Shown here piece after piece: positions 32,306 to 44,109 of a stretch of DNA of 64,000 nt (the stretch's first letter is position 1; each line of letters starts with the position of its first letter). The translations under genes and the position numbers were made by a program. The stretch is from Symsagittifera roscoffensis (lineage: Eukaryota; Xenacoelomorpha; Acoela; Convolutidae): positions 10,266,539 through 10,330,538 of the forward strand of contig NC_087070.1 in assembly GCF_963678635.1 (NCBI RefSeq), written 5' to 3'. Under the pieces are notes generated by a model. The model was not told the DNA's origin. It made no database searches and worked only from the letters and a program-made list of their open reading frames with translations.

Positions 32306-33938
32306 CATTCGCCCGGAAGTACATATCGACGGAAAATAAAGCTGGGTTATGAAACGACTGGCCAGCGTCTAGACACAACTTCATATGCTTTTAACCGTCT
32401 CTACCAAAGCCAGTTCTTTGTGGGGTCCTTTAACATCGGGTCGACAAAATCATTACTGTTTTGGGCTATCGGCCAGAACGCGCAGATTAACTTAGTTACA
32501 TGCAAAATAGTGAGCTCATGGCTGGGTCTCAGTATCCCCAGACCACGAGGTCACTCCTAAAAAAAGGTCCAGTACTTAATATCAAATTACTATTGTTTTT
32601 GTTCAGTAGAAAAAAAATCATCATATCCATCGGAGATGAATCAACCCTTTCCCTCATTCCTAACTCCTCATTATCTGAAAACGAATTTTAATGTTTTTTG
32701 ATTAAATTCAGGACAAATGTGACATTCGACCAGAATGGTGCCAAACTGCATGGCGACTTCGAAATTTTAATTTGACCGTAAACTGGGAAAATTGGCAGTT
32801 TTAGCAGATAATCAGTATTAATCGAACGATTTAACAAGTCAGGAATGGTCAGTTAGGCGTGACGTAAAAAATTTTGAATATTCGTTTAAAAAAAGGACAC
32901 GTCACGACCTCGAAATTTCGCGACAACTGAAAATAAACGAAAACAGAAGAACAATATTCGTTGAAATAGACGAGGTGAGCAACAATCGTATGAAACAAAT
33001 TGAAATTGCAATTGAGCGTACTGTTGGAAGACCACTCCGGATTGTAACAATTGTAACTGTACAATCGCAACTGAAGATTTCCCGAGAACCAGGAAGGGTA
33101 TTAGAAAGACGATAAGACCGCTCTTTGTCCAGTTTCAGGAACACGGAAGGGTCTCGGGAACAGAACTTGAATTTTATTTTGACAACTTTTAGCTTCCTGG
33201 AATGTTCTGAATTGAAATGATAACATCTAATTAATACCAACTGAAATTAAGAGAAAACAGAAGAACAATATTTGTTGAAATAGACGAGGTGAACGACAAT
33301 CGTACGATACAAATTGAAATTGCAATTGAGCGTACTGTTGGAAGACCACTCCGGGTGGTAATGCTTGTAACGGTACAATCGTTACTGAAGACTTCCCGAG
33401 AAACAGGAAGGGTTTTGAAAGAGAAACAGGAAGGACGATAAGACCGCTTTTGGTCCGGATTCAGGAATCCGGAAGGGTCTCGGGAAGAAAACTTGAAATT
33501 TATTTTAACAACTTTTAACTTCCTGGAATGTCCTGAATTGAATTAAAAACATCTAATTTCCTTTTCAGATATCGAGGAGCTAATAGTTGAGGGAAAGGGA
33601 TGATTCATCTTCGATTGGAATGATGATTTTTAACTACTGAACAAAAACAATAGTAATATAGTAAATAAGTAGTAGCCCTGTTTTAAGGAGTGTTCTCGTG
33701 GTCTGGGGATACTGAGAACCAGCCATGAGCTCACTAATTTTGCATGTAACTAGGTTATTCTGAGAGTTCTGACCGAAACCCAAAACATTAACGACTGTGT
33801 TGATCCGTTGTTAAAAGGACTACACAAAGAACTGGCTTTGGTAGAGACGGTTAAAAGCATGTAGAACTGTGTTTAGACGCAAGCCAGTCGTTTTATAATC
33901 TAGCTTGTTTTCCCGTCGATATGTACTTCTGGGCGAAT
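32306..33938. mobile_element. Fold-back (long inverted repeat) element
   Basis: Arms of about 380 bp at 32306-32690 and about 33560-33938 are inverted copies of each other at roughly 85 percent identity. Both outer ends carry CGCCCnGAAGTACATATCGA, and both contain AACCGTCTCTACCAAAGCCA and CAGTATCCCCAGACCACGAG on the corresponding strands. Between the arms a segment of about 310 bp is tandemly duplicated (about 32930-33235 and 33245-33545, phrase GTACTGTTGGAAGACCACTC). Inverted relatives of the inner segment continue to about 34280. There is no ORF. The layout fits Foldback/Galileo-like or MITE-type DNA elements. Confidence 0.75.
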
Positions 33939-34616
33939 TTTACAAAATCCGGAAGCTACAAGTTGTTAAAATACTGTTTCAGTTTCTTCTCGAGACCTTT
34001 CCCGATTCTGGAATCCGGACAAAGAACGGTCTTGTCGTCCTTCTGGAAGGGTGGTAAAATGCTCCCGATACCTCTCTGAATACCCGAAAAATGCTTGGTA
34101 ACGATTGTACAGCTACAGTCGTTTCATTTCGGACAGTCTCGATCGTAATTTCAATAAAATTTTCACGGTTTTCTTTATTGTCGAGAATCAATGTTGCTGT
34201 TTTGTAGCGAAAATCGGTCCCTTCCGATTTTTGCGATTTTCATTGTTCGCGAAAACTTAAGGTCGTGACGTTCCTTTCATTTCAAAGGAATTTTTTTTAT
34301 AAAATACTTCTTCACTACAAATTAACTTCTCCCAATTCGTCAAATTGCATGATTAAAACTGTTAATCCACCAAAACTGTCAATTCTCTCACTTGGCTGTT
34401 ACCTTACCAATAAAATTTCGAAGTTACCATGCATTTCGGCGCAATTCTGGTCAAATGTCACAAACTAGACCTATCAATTAAATTAGGCCAGTATTCAAAT
34501 TGATTAAAAAAATATGCCAAGACAATGGAATGCGAAATAAGCATAGGAAGAAAAGTTACCAAACGGTAACAAATACAAAAAATACGTTGGCAAAAACCCT
34601 TCAAGATGAAAAAAAA

Positions 34617-34800
34617 CTAGACTTAAATTATTAAGTCCCCTTCATGCTCAAAACAAAGACACGCACACACAAATTTTTTTCCTTCGTCGAAAAACGCAAA
34701 ATTGCCATTAAACCGATATAATATAAGCCAAAGCCTATCCAGCCGAAAGAAATAGAAAATGAAGAAGTAAAAAAAAACTGTTGCCATGAAAAACTTGAAC
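34617..34800. repeat. Truncated copy of a Penelope-like 3' tail
   Basis: This segment (CACACACAAATT, AAAAACGCAA, TTGCCATTAAACCGATATAA) closely matches about 38590-38770, which follows a GIY-YIG remnant. It is therefore probably a 3'-end-only copy of the same element. Nothing else is recognised in 34290-35450 apart from AT-rich DNA. Confidence 0.55.
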
Positions 34801-35464
34801 TAAAATTTTTTTAAAGAATTTTAGCATTTTGTGCGATCCAGAACCGAGCATGCAAATTTTGTTTTCCTTGAAACTAACCAAAATCGTGCCGAAACCATAA
34901 ATAGCCCGTAAAAATAGTACGCAATCATTTGGGCAGAATAATAATTTTCAGCGAAAAAAAACATCAAAGTCAAGTTTAGTAAAATTGCCAACATCAGAGG
35001 CAAATCAGCACACTAAAATTAAAAGCTATTTTGTTTAGCGAAATGATTTAAGATAACTTTCTGATCAGTTTGCGATATTTTAATTCGGTTAAATCTGATG
35101 ATGCGCAAATGTGCAAAAACGTTAGTAAGTAACATTCCTAATTCCTTCTATAATGTAAAAAAAAACATTTCTATAATATGACACTCAAGCCTACTAAAAC
35201 AAAAGCAGAAAAATATTGAGTATACAATTTTTTTGTGAAACGGAATAAAAGAAACAGGTCCTGTCAGATTGGAACTATGGACGTATGCCGGCGTATAACC
35301 AGAAAACTATAAACCATTCTCTATAACAGGTGCATTATCAAAAGTTCTCGAAAAACTTTCATACAAACAAAGTAAATAAATATCTGTTATCACAAACTCC
35401 TATTTAAAAAAAGATGCAATTTTTTTTTCACATTTTTTTTTCGGAAAATCAATGATCACAATCA

Positions 35465-35705
35465 GGAATGCGAGACGAGACCGAGAAATCGAGACCGAGA
35501 CTTTACAATTCCAGTCCGAGACTTTTTTCTATGACAATTTCGAGACTTTTTAAATTTATAAAACTATTCGAGAATTTGGCTCGAAACTTTGAACAAATTT
35601 CGAGACCGAGACCGAGTCTTGTCGGGTCGAGACCGTCGAAACTCATGACAGAGACGAGACTCAAATACTCGAGGCCGAGACCGCAAATCTTCAGTCTCGC
35701 ATTCA
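35465..35705. repeat. GAGACCGA-type simple repeat
   Basis: Imperfect units of CGAGACCGAGA and CGAGAC recur through this stretch. Open frames on both strands are repeat artefacts (SRPRL/FEISR-like runs). Confidence 0.8.
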
Positions 35706-35715
35706 CTGATCGCAA

Positions 35716-36562
35716 TAAATTTGTTGCTTTCGACTATATTGACCATAAAAATCTACAACAAAAACTTGAATCTCTAAATTTTTCTGAATGGTCAATTAAA
35801 ATGATCAATTTGTTCATGAGCAGCCGACAACAGAAAAAAAATTGTCTTAAACATTGCACCAGGTGTCCCTCAGGGTACCGTTTTGGGGCCCCTAATCTTC
35901 AATCTGTATGTTAACGATAGAAAAATAAAAAACAACTGCTGAAATCGTGCAAAGTAAAACAGATTGCTAATGACGCGCTACTTTTTTGCCAAAGTAGTTA
36001 TTGCAACTGATCATAATTGCAACTATTTTTTAGGCATTTATTTGAACTGAACATATAAGTTTCAGAAAAAACATTTGCGAAACCATTTTCAGTTATTTTG
36101 GATCAAAACATCCTTGAATAAAACAGCAATGTCAAATAACTCGGAATGATATCAGATCAAAATATATCGTTTCAAGACAAAGTTAAAATGATTCTAAGAA
36201 AAGTGGCCTGCGGAATTAAAACATTTCACTCAATCAAAAAACTTTTTCGAATCAAAACTCGCTTATTATTCATGAACGCACTAGTTACAAGTCATCTTCC
36301 ATGTCCGGCAGTAGTCTTGAGCGGCAGATCAGAAAATGTTACGATTTTACTAGAAAAACTACAAAGCTGGGCCATAAAAATCTGCTTCAATCGTGCTAAG
36401 TTTGAGTCGTCGTCTGATTTAAAATTGATATATAGTCCAATACCTAAACACACGTTTCTTGCTTGGAAACCATTATGCTACTCTTGCAAAACAAACAACC
36501 AACTATTACCTAACTATACAAAAAATCAATACGAAAACTACCATATCGAAAAAAAATATTAG
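35716..36562 (+). pseudogene. Decayed LINE reverse transcriptase
   Basis: The sequence encodes broken RT motifs. A motif A-like FDYIDHKNL block starts near 35727 in one frame. GVPQGTVLGPLIFNLYVND (motif B) appears near 35866-35925 in another. The post-RT region QDKVKMILRKVACGIKTFHS...SHLPCPAVVL follows from 36146 to 36562. Several frameshifts and stops separate them, and the YADD region is lost. Order and sequence fit a CR1/Jockey-like LINE of a different family from the one at 21.8-27.8 kb. It is non-functional. Confidence 0.75.
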
Positions 36563-38414
36563 AATATGAGAACCAAAAAATTATAGTTCGTAAAAAGAAA
36601 TAACGGAAAATTTATAGAAAACCCGTTTTTTAAACAATCAGCAATGAAGTAAAAAAATTATAGATGAGAAAAAATATTTGTGGGATAAACTAGCATACAT
36701 TTGAGCGAAGATCAAATTTAAAAAAAGTTTTATGATTGTTTAAGGAAGATCCATCAAATAATGCTGATCTAGCAAAAAAAGAATATTAAGATAGTGTTGA
36801 GCTTGTTCGACCCTAGGATGAGCTGCTCGAGCTTGTGAGCAACCCTGCACACCTCCATTTTAAGCTGAAAATTGAAGTTCTTAGGGGTGTAGAAGGCTTG
36901 TTTGGGCATGAAGGAGTGATCTCCCAGCTTCGACCCAATTTAGCTAAGTCAGATTTGGATGATGGTTAGCTCCTTGCAAAAGATGGGAGCTGTGCGATCA
37001 GTGGTTCAAAAGTTTAATAGTAAGTGACAAAAGATCAGTGGTTCAAAAGCTCAGTGACAATTTATGGTAATTTATCATGAAAAACTTTAAATTCGTTTTG
37101 GGAAAAACAGTCTCTCTATTTGTCATGATTTTGATCTGTAATATAAATGTTTGAATTATACCTTGTTAGTTTTATTAATTTAATTTCTTTAAGTTTTCAT
37201 TAAAGTCTGAATAACACTTGCACATCTGAAATTAATTTCATTTTGAAGTGTTTATTTTTCATATCTTTTTATTCGTTACCTAGAGACCAACGGTGCCGGA
37301 GACATCAAAAAACTAGAACTAAGAACCGAACTAAATCTAATATTTCTAATTTTGACCATTCTGTGACTAAAGTTATTTACGGGGAAAAATCTAGTATCCA
37401 AATGGAAAGACTTTACTGTCTCAAGGGTAAAGCCATAAAAAGATGACAGTCCCGTCAAATTTTTTCTGAGAATTTACAGCAGTAATAACAACAGTCAAAA
37501 ATTTGTATTGTGATGAGAGAAAAGTAAAAAAGAACCAGGAAATTAAAGAGATTCAGATGTTTGGTAATCAAGGCAACCAGATTGAGACATCTAACATCCG
37601 CACATGAAAGCTCAACTAATAGGAAGGCCAAAATTTCAAAAATTAAATTGAATAACATTCAAGAATGAAAAGATATCACGAGGACTACACGAATTCTAAA
37701 AGTCTGGTGTCGTCATGTCAAGTGACACATGTTCGAGCATCTCATGAAAGTTTTTGTATGTGACATCATCTCCCAACTTATAATAATGGTCGTTACTTTC
37801 AGCTTTGTTACTATTTTTTGTTGAGTTTTGTAAGCATCTTGATGTTGTACAAAATTTGTATATTCCGTTGAAGAAGTAATAATTGATCAGACAACTTCTT
37901 AATCCATGTCTGGGTTTAAGTATTAGAATTTCGTCAACATAATGTGACACAGTAAAAACGGTGTTGTGCTTAATACTATCTGAAGTTTTCAGTAATAGGC
38001 AATGATTTTGTATAAACGATGTATTCGCATCATGGAACAACTGTATTTCATATGTCTCAGAAGATTTTATAATGCCCAGGTTTGAAAATACTCATGTTAG
38101 AAGGCATAGTTCATCAAGTTTTTAGAAACACACTGACTTGGAATACATTTGAAAAGCCATGAAGTTTAACAGATAACAATAGGTTAACAAACAAACAATA
38201 CCAAGAATCATGGACTGATAAGATTGCATCGAGGACCTTCGACAGAATCATCAAAGGAAAGCTCAACAAAAGCCTTGAAAAGGTGGCAAAATCAAAGGGG
38301 TATTGGTTATAGGGAAATATCACCAACGATGCTGCTGTTTTACCGAGGTAGCGCAAGTCTGATATTTGCAAATCAGCTCTGCAGCATAATCAACGCACCA
38401 AGTATTTTCAAAAG
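36563..38414. other. No supported gene
   Basis: This is AT-rich sequence with short open frames that lack domains. A copy of the TATTTACGGGGAAAAATCTA dispersed motif lies at about 37370. The minus-strand frame at 37696-38040 has no family I recognise. Confidence 0.5.
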
Positions 38415-38770
38415 ATGAAAAGCTGCCTACGCTCCCTAGATTCTTCTTTTTCGCGCGAACTAAACACAAAAGTGACTCACAAGATTTCAAGCTGTGGATG
38501 TAATTCTATCTATGTTGGTCAACCGGTTCCACACCTAACAACTAGAACAAACAAGCACCGAAAAGAGGACTTAACAACTAAGGCAGTTTTCCCTTCACGC
38601 TTAAAACACAGACATGCACACAGACACGCAGAAATTATGCTTTTCTTGCCCGTTGAAAAACGCAATTTTGCCATTAAACCGATATAATATAGGCCAAAAC
38701 GTATCAAAGCGAAAAAAATGAAAGAAAAAAATCCGAAAAAAAAGTTGTCATAAAAACCTCAGTCAAAAAG
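38415..38770 (+). pseudogene. GIY-YIG nuclease remnant of a Penelope-like element
   Basis: The frame contains THKISSCGCNSIYVGQ followed by HLTTRTNKH. This is the Cys-motif, the Y-V-G of GIY-YIG and the downstream Arg block as arranged in Penelope-like retroelement endonucleases. Only this domain and the 3' tail remain, and no RT palm was found upstream. The tail from about 38590 is shared with 34617-34800, which supports a mobile origin. Confidence 0.6.
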
Positions 38771-38929
38771 TTAACCGATTCTTAGGTTATTTTTTAAAAC
38801 CCTCCCAACATAATTGCATCTAAAATATTTTGAGCTGATATTCCTGTTTTGTTTTGAATTTTTACATATTTGACACTTTTTGTGAGCTTTTTTATTTTGA
38901 CCTTTTGAAAAAATGATGCCGTGGTTGGG

Positions 38930-39560
38930 GTACTATGCGACACTTTTCAAAACTTGTGCTATAACAGCTTTGTCTAATTTATATAAAAGTGGAGACAGTA
39001 GGTCACCTTGGGAGACACCTTTGTTCTGCTTAATGACATTTGATAGGAAGACCTGGTCAGATACTTGTATGATTGTACTTGATTGTTTGTAGTTTTGATA
39101 AATGGTTTAAGATTAGAGAAAGTTGGCTTTGTTTTTTGAGCAAGAAGCTTCTGTTAAGACTCTCAAATGTCTTTCTCAAATCCACAAAGCATTATAAATA
39201 TTTCTTCCATTTTTGCGTTTTCTGAAGCGATTGATTTTATCAATTCTTTGATTGCTGTTTTTGCTGATTTTTGCTTAAAAACTTCGTACCGCAATTTTTG
39301 GATGAGATTGTTTTTAAAAGAAAGTTTTGGGTTATGAGAATTGTTGCAATTGTGGAATGCCTAAATTGCTCCGGAAATTTTGATGAGGTGTAGCAGCTGT
39401 CTAAAAGGAATATTGAAATCTCGGCTATTATTTTATTTTTGGTTTCGATGTTTTGGTTTGCTCTGCCAACTGGGCCCGTGAATTTCTTTACCAAATACAT
39501 TGCGATAACTAACTCAATGATGCTGATGGATTGCTCTAGTTAGCTACGATATTGGATGCC
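38930..39560 (-). pseudogene. Decayed LINE reverse transcriptase (minus strand)
   Basis: On the minus strand FVDLRKTFESLNRSFLL (motif A) is followed by QNKGVSQGDLLSPLLYKL (motif B, about 38985-39040). Stops and frameshifts lie between and around them. Upstream on the minus strand (39.9-43.0 kb) is an endonuclease-like region in tandem repeats. Together they look like one ancient LINE read right to left. Confidence 0.65.
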
Positions 39561-39719
39561 GTTTTGATTATTTTCAGTTTGAAAGTCGACATTGCAGCCG
39601 CAGTGTAATTTAGTGAACTGGTTCTTCCAAGTGGCCGAAGTTCCAAATCTCAATCTGTTTTTTGCGTGGCATCTATAATTCGTTCATTCTGTTTCTTTTC
39701 GAATTCTCGTTGAGATTTA

Positions 39720-42700
39720 TAAAGGTCTCGTCTCGCTCTTCGTTTTTTTTTCTGGTATTTGCGACTACTATACTACAACTGTAACATTCCGTAGAATTCC
39801 TCAATTGTTCATGATTCTGTGTGTTTTGAAAAATTAGGTAATTAAATTTGAGTTTTCAATGCCTTTTAGTCTATCATACTTATTGTACTTTTTCTGGATC
39901 ATATGTTTGAATTTGTTGAAAGTCTTTTTTGAGTGTAACACCGCTGCATGCTTTTTAGCTACTGTTTTAATAATTTACAAATCCGTCCTCTGAATTAAAT
40001 TTGAAAAAAGTTGAGTCGATAGTGCTTGATCCGTTAACAAACTCATTGACCTGTTGATGGTCGTTGAGGCAAAAAAATTAAAACACAAAGCTAAACCCTC
40101 AGCTAATTGATCTCCTCTGTTTCTTTTATTTTGGCGGAAATTATGTTCTCCAGCTAGGACGTTTTCTTCTGTTCCGTTTTGCTGGTTTGGGTATAACAGT
40201 GATTAAAATTTCATCCAGCGAGATGTTTGATTTGAAACGCACGAACATAAAATATATGTCTTCAATGAATACATTGATGAAAATTGTTCTATTTTCAATC
40301 ATGGTGTTTTTTAAATTCCCGTTTGATACGTACAGTAAAAACTCTTAATACTCCTTTTCTTCCAGTTTTTTTTTGATGTGCGCAGAAAAACATACGTGGG
40401 TTTTCAGAGATTTCTCAGCATTTCTTCTACAATGGCCTCCTTATCCCTTCTGTGTTCCATTCAAGTATTGATAGTGAGCAATGTTCTGATCTTCAGTTTT
40501 TTAGTCATGTTCTTTCCTTATTCCGGTAGTTGAAAGTATGGTATTGTTTCTCTTGAATTTCGGTCTTCATTTTGCGGAGTTTTGTTCTTAGTTCATGTTG
40601 AAACTCTTTTTGTTCTTCAGACGTATTTGGTTGAATGTAAAAATCTTTGTTTTTCTGTTTTTTTTTCTAGTTTTTTTTGCATTTCGAAGAATTTTTTTTG
40701 TATCTTTTTCAGAAGCTGCCAACCAGAAGCTGCCAACCAATGTTATTTATTGTGCCTATTAGTTTCACTTTGGTTTCATTTCTGCGTTGAACTTCAATAT
40801 TCTCAATAATTTCATTGGTAAGCTTTGTGTCAGTTTTTTTTGTCTGGCTTGTTCCCTGATATTACTTAGTTTTTTGCGCTTTTTTGATATTTTTCAACCA
40901 CCTTAAAGTTGGACAAAACTTGGCATTACGTAGGTTCTTGGGTTTTGCTTGTTTATATCTGGGCTATTTTTTTAAAAACTTGTCCACTTTTTTGAGTTTC
41001 TATTTATTTTCTTATTTCTGTGTAGTCTGCTTAGGTACTATGTTAAACTTTTTCATTTAAATTTCTAAGTGATGATATTTTTCATAGGAACAGAATCTAC
41101 AAGAAAAAGGGATGCGCTTTGTCGTTTCTGGCTTACCCTCTGGTAACCATACAGACATTCAGATTTCGCATTTGTTCATACATTCTACCTTTAACTGACT
41201 ACCGTCCTTTTTTGAACCCATCAATGCTTCTTTTCCATATCTGATATAAATTGTTCCTCATATTTTCTCATGAGTATGTTCAAAAACTTCAATTCTACGG
41301 TTTCTATAATTTTTTCATGATGTTTCTCTTCAATTGCTCGTTTAGTTTTTTTAAGGCTTTGATCTTCGTTTTTTTTCTGGTATTGGAGATTACTAAATAC
41401 AAATCTGTAAACTTCCGTAAAATTCCTCAATTGAGCATGAATCTCGGTGTCTTGAGAAAATTTGAAATTCTAATTGATTTTTCAATGCTGTGTCTTCTTT
41501 TTTTAAATTTTTTTTCTAGATTATTTTATCGGATCGGCTGGACGTCTATTTTGAGTGTAACCCCTGCGTTTAGCTACTGTTTTAAAATTTCTTGTTTTCA
41601 AATTGGGTCCACTGAATAAAATTTTCAAAAAGTTGAGTCAATAGTGTTTGATCCGTTACAAAAATGTGTGGCCTGTCGAGGGTCGAAAAGGCAAATTAAA
41701 GTGAAGCTGCTGTAGCTCTCAAATAATTGATCTCCTCAATCTCATTTTTCTTGGCGGCAACTAAGTTCTCCAGCGAGTAGGTTTTTCCAACGTTTCGTTT
41801 TGTTATTTCGGGTCTAACGGTGAGTAGAGTTTCATCCAACGAGGTGTTTAGTTTGAAACACACGAATATAAAAATGTGTCTTCAATGGGCACAAAATGTC
41901 TTAATTTTTTCGATCAGATTGTGTTTTTTTTTTACAATTCCCGTTTGATAACTATAAAAAAGCCTTCTAACGGTCATCCTCTTCCAGTTTTTTTGCTTTG
42001 CTCAGAATAGCAAACGAGGGTATTTAGAGATTTATCAGCATTTCTACTAACAACAATATCTCTGACTTTTCTATCAAGTACTCATGTGTTTGCAATGGGC
42101 TCCTTATTCCTTCTGAGTTCCATAAAAGATTGATAATAAGCAGTGTTTTGATTTCCGGTTTTTTCGCCATGTTCTTTCTTTGATTTGGTTGTTGAAAACA
42201 TGGTTTTGTTTCCCTGAATTTTCGATCTTCGTTTTGCGGAGGTTTGTTCTAAGTTGATATCGAAACTCTTTTTCTTCTTAAGACATATTTGGTTGAATGT
42301 AATCGTATTTGTAATTTTGTTTTTCTCCTATTTTTTTTGCATTTCGAAGAATATTTTTTCGATCTTGTTCTGATTGGTAAGATACCAACACAAGCCGCAT
42401 ACCACGGTTTTTTACTGTGCCTACTATTCTTTGATTTCATTTATGCCTTTAAGTTCAATGTTCTCAATAATTTCATTGTTAAGCTCTGTGTCAGTTTTTT
42501 TGTCTGGCTTGGTCCCTGATATTACCAAGTTTTTCGCTTTTTTTTCTTGATCTTTTTCAACCATCCTTAATTCAGTCAAAATTTTGCAATACGCAGGTTC
42601 TTGGGTTTTTTTTGTTTCTATCTAGATTATTTTTTATCAAATTTATCCTTTTTTTTAGTTTCTATTCAGTTTTCTTGTTAGTTTTTTGTTGTCTGCTCAA

Positions 42701-42960
42701 GTACTCTAACTTACACAAGTTTATTTTGAGTGTAACCGCTGCAAATTTTTTAGCTACTGTTTTAGTAATTTCCAAGTTGGTCCTCTGGATAAAATTTTAG
42801 TCGATAGTGCTGAATGCTTCAAAAAATAAGTGGCCTGTTGAGGGCCGTTGAGGCAAACTAATTCAAAACAGTTGAAGTTCTTGTCTGAGCTTTCTCCTTT
42901 ATCTCCAACTAAGTTCTCCAGCTAGGACGTGTTTTTCACCGTGTCAATTTTTTTATTTCG
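39720..42960 (-). repeat. Two-to-three tandem copies of a LINE 5' (endonuclease-like) region
   Basis: Sequence at 39750-40900 recurs at 41370-42560 (offset about 1620-1660) and partly again from 42720 (offset about 1174). Shared marks include TTCTGGTATT...AATTCCTCAATTG, TTGAGTGTAAC...TTTAGCTACTGTTTTA, and GTTCTCAATAATTTCATTG...TCCCTGATATTAC. Minus-strand translation of 39.9-40.2 kb shows a broken RNRGDQLAEGL block reminiscent of LINE endonuclease C-termini. All copies are full of stops. Confidence 0.65.
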
Positions 42961-43384
42961 GGTATAACGGTGAGCAGAATTTTATCCTCATATTTGCAAT
43001 AAATTTTGCTAATTTTTTTTCTCTCTCAATAATTAACAATAATTCAATAATTTAAATGGTTGGGTGGTCTAATTTATTTCAAGGATTACAGATTTTGGTA
43101 CTCACAGTTGCCGATACAATTTTCAGTTTTCTATTTCAATTTTAATTGTTACCAATTTTTCAATAAAATATAATTCAATGGTTTCATCAATTTCTTTTTT
43201 TAATTTCAATTTCAATAAATTCAGTTGATTCAAGAAAGGGAATTTTCTTCAAGGATTTAATTCAAGGATATCCCAATGAGGGCTGCAAGAGGAAAAAAAG
43301 TCAATCTTTGAACAATTTACAGAGTGACAGAATGATTAGTTACTTGAAGATTTGAGTAGATTTTGCAGCACCTGGGACATCAGA

Positions 43385-43865
43385 TTGGGGCGTTGACAAT
43401 GTCAATGCCAGAATAAAAAAGCAATTCAAGTGTCCGGCACTGAAGTAGGCCTTCGAGAAATGGGTGTTTGAATGCCTATCGTGTTGACAAGCAAAAAATG
43501 GAAGAGACTGAGGTCTCCTTTGCAATTTATTGAACTTTCGGAATTCAACAAATTATAGCAAATTCAACTTCAAAAAATCAGCATGACAGTCCCTATCATC
43601 CGCAGACGAATGATCTGGTCTAAAACTAATTTTGCAAGGTAGTCTCGATGTTGAGAGCTTACTGTTGGCACTAAATGGACAAGTGGGATATGCATTGACC
43701 GTGGGTGATGGGAGCCTACATTAGCATTGAGTTTCCAGTGATGCTAACGGGCGTGAAAAACTTTAGTTGTTGACGTTTTTTCAAAATTCAACAGCCTATG
43801 TGCGAGATGTCACGAAAAGGCAGCAAGATCTGAATGAGATATGCACAAGTAATACACAGCTAGTT
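43385..43865 (+). pseudogene. Fossil Ty3/gypsy integrase
   Basis: A broken plus-strand frame shows the H2C2 zinc part (FEKWVFECLSC.QAK near 43450-43500). It then shows the end of the core, DSPYHPQTNDLV near 43585, followed by MLRAYCWH, DKWDMH.PWVMGAY and ML near 43650-43750, with YVRDVTKRQQDL after that. The order and the YHPQT...PWVMGAY signature are diagnostic of gypsy integrases. Stops replace several residues, including the segment around the catalytic Glu. It is unrelated in orientation and sequence to the large element at the right. Confidence 0.8.
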
Positions 43866-44109
43866 CTTCCAGTGTCTAGTTCTTCCAGTAAGTGATTCCC
43901 CCAAAAGGAACCAAAAAGCTGCTGATTGAATGGAAAAGTTCGTTTCAGGAGAGCTGCATTATTTCAGCTGACTCTATCGACTGAGTACTGGACGAGAATA
44001 TCATGGTTATAAGTTTATTGATCAGTGCATTCAGCTTGTGAATTATTGGAAAGGAAAACAACTGAAAATAACAAAGGAAACAAAGTGATACTTGATTATC
44101 ACCTACTAA

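Noticed and set aside
37696-38040. 114-codon minus-strand frame as an RT fragment
   Set aside because: No RT, nuclease or other motif can be identified; left as unknown.
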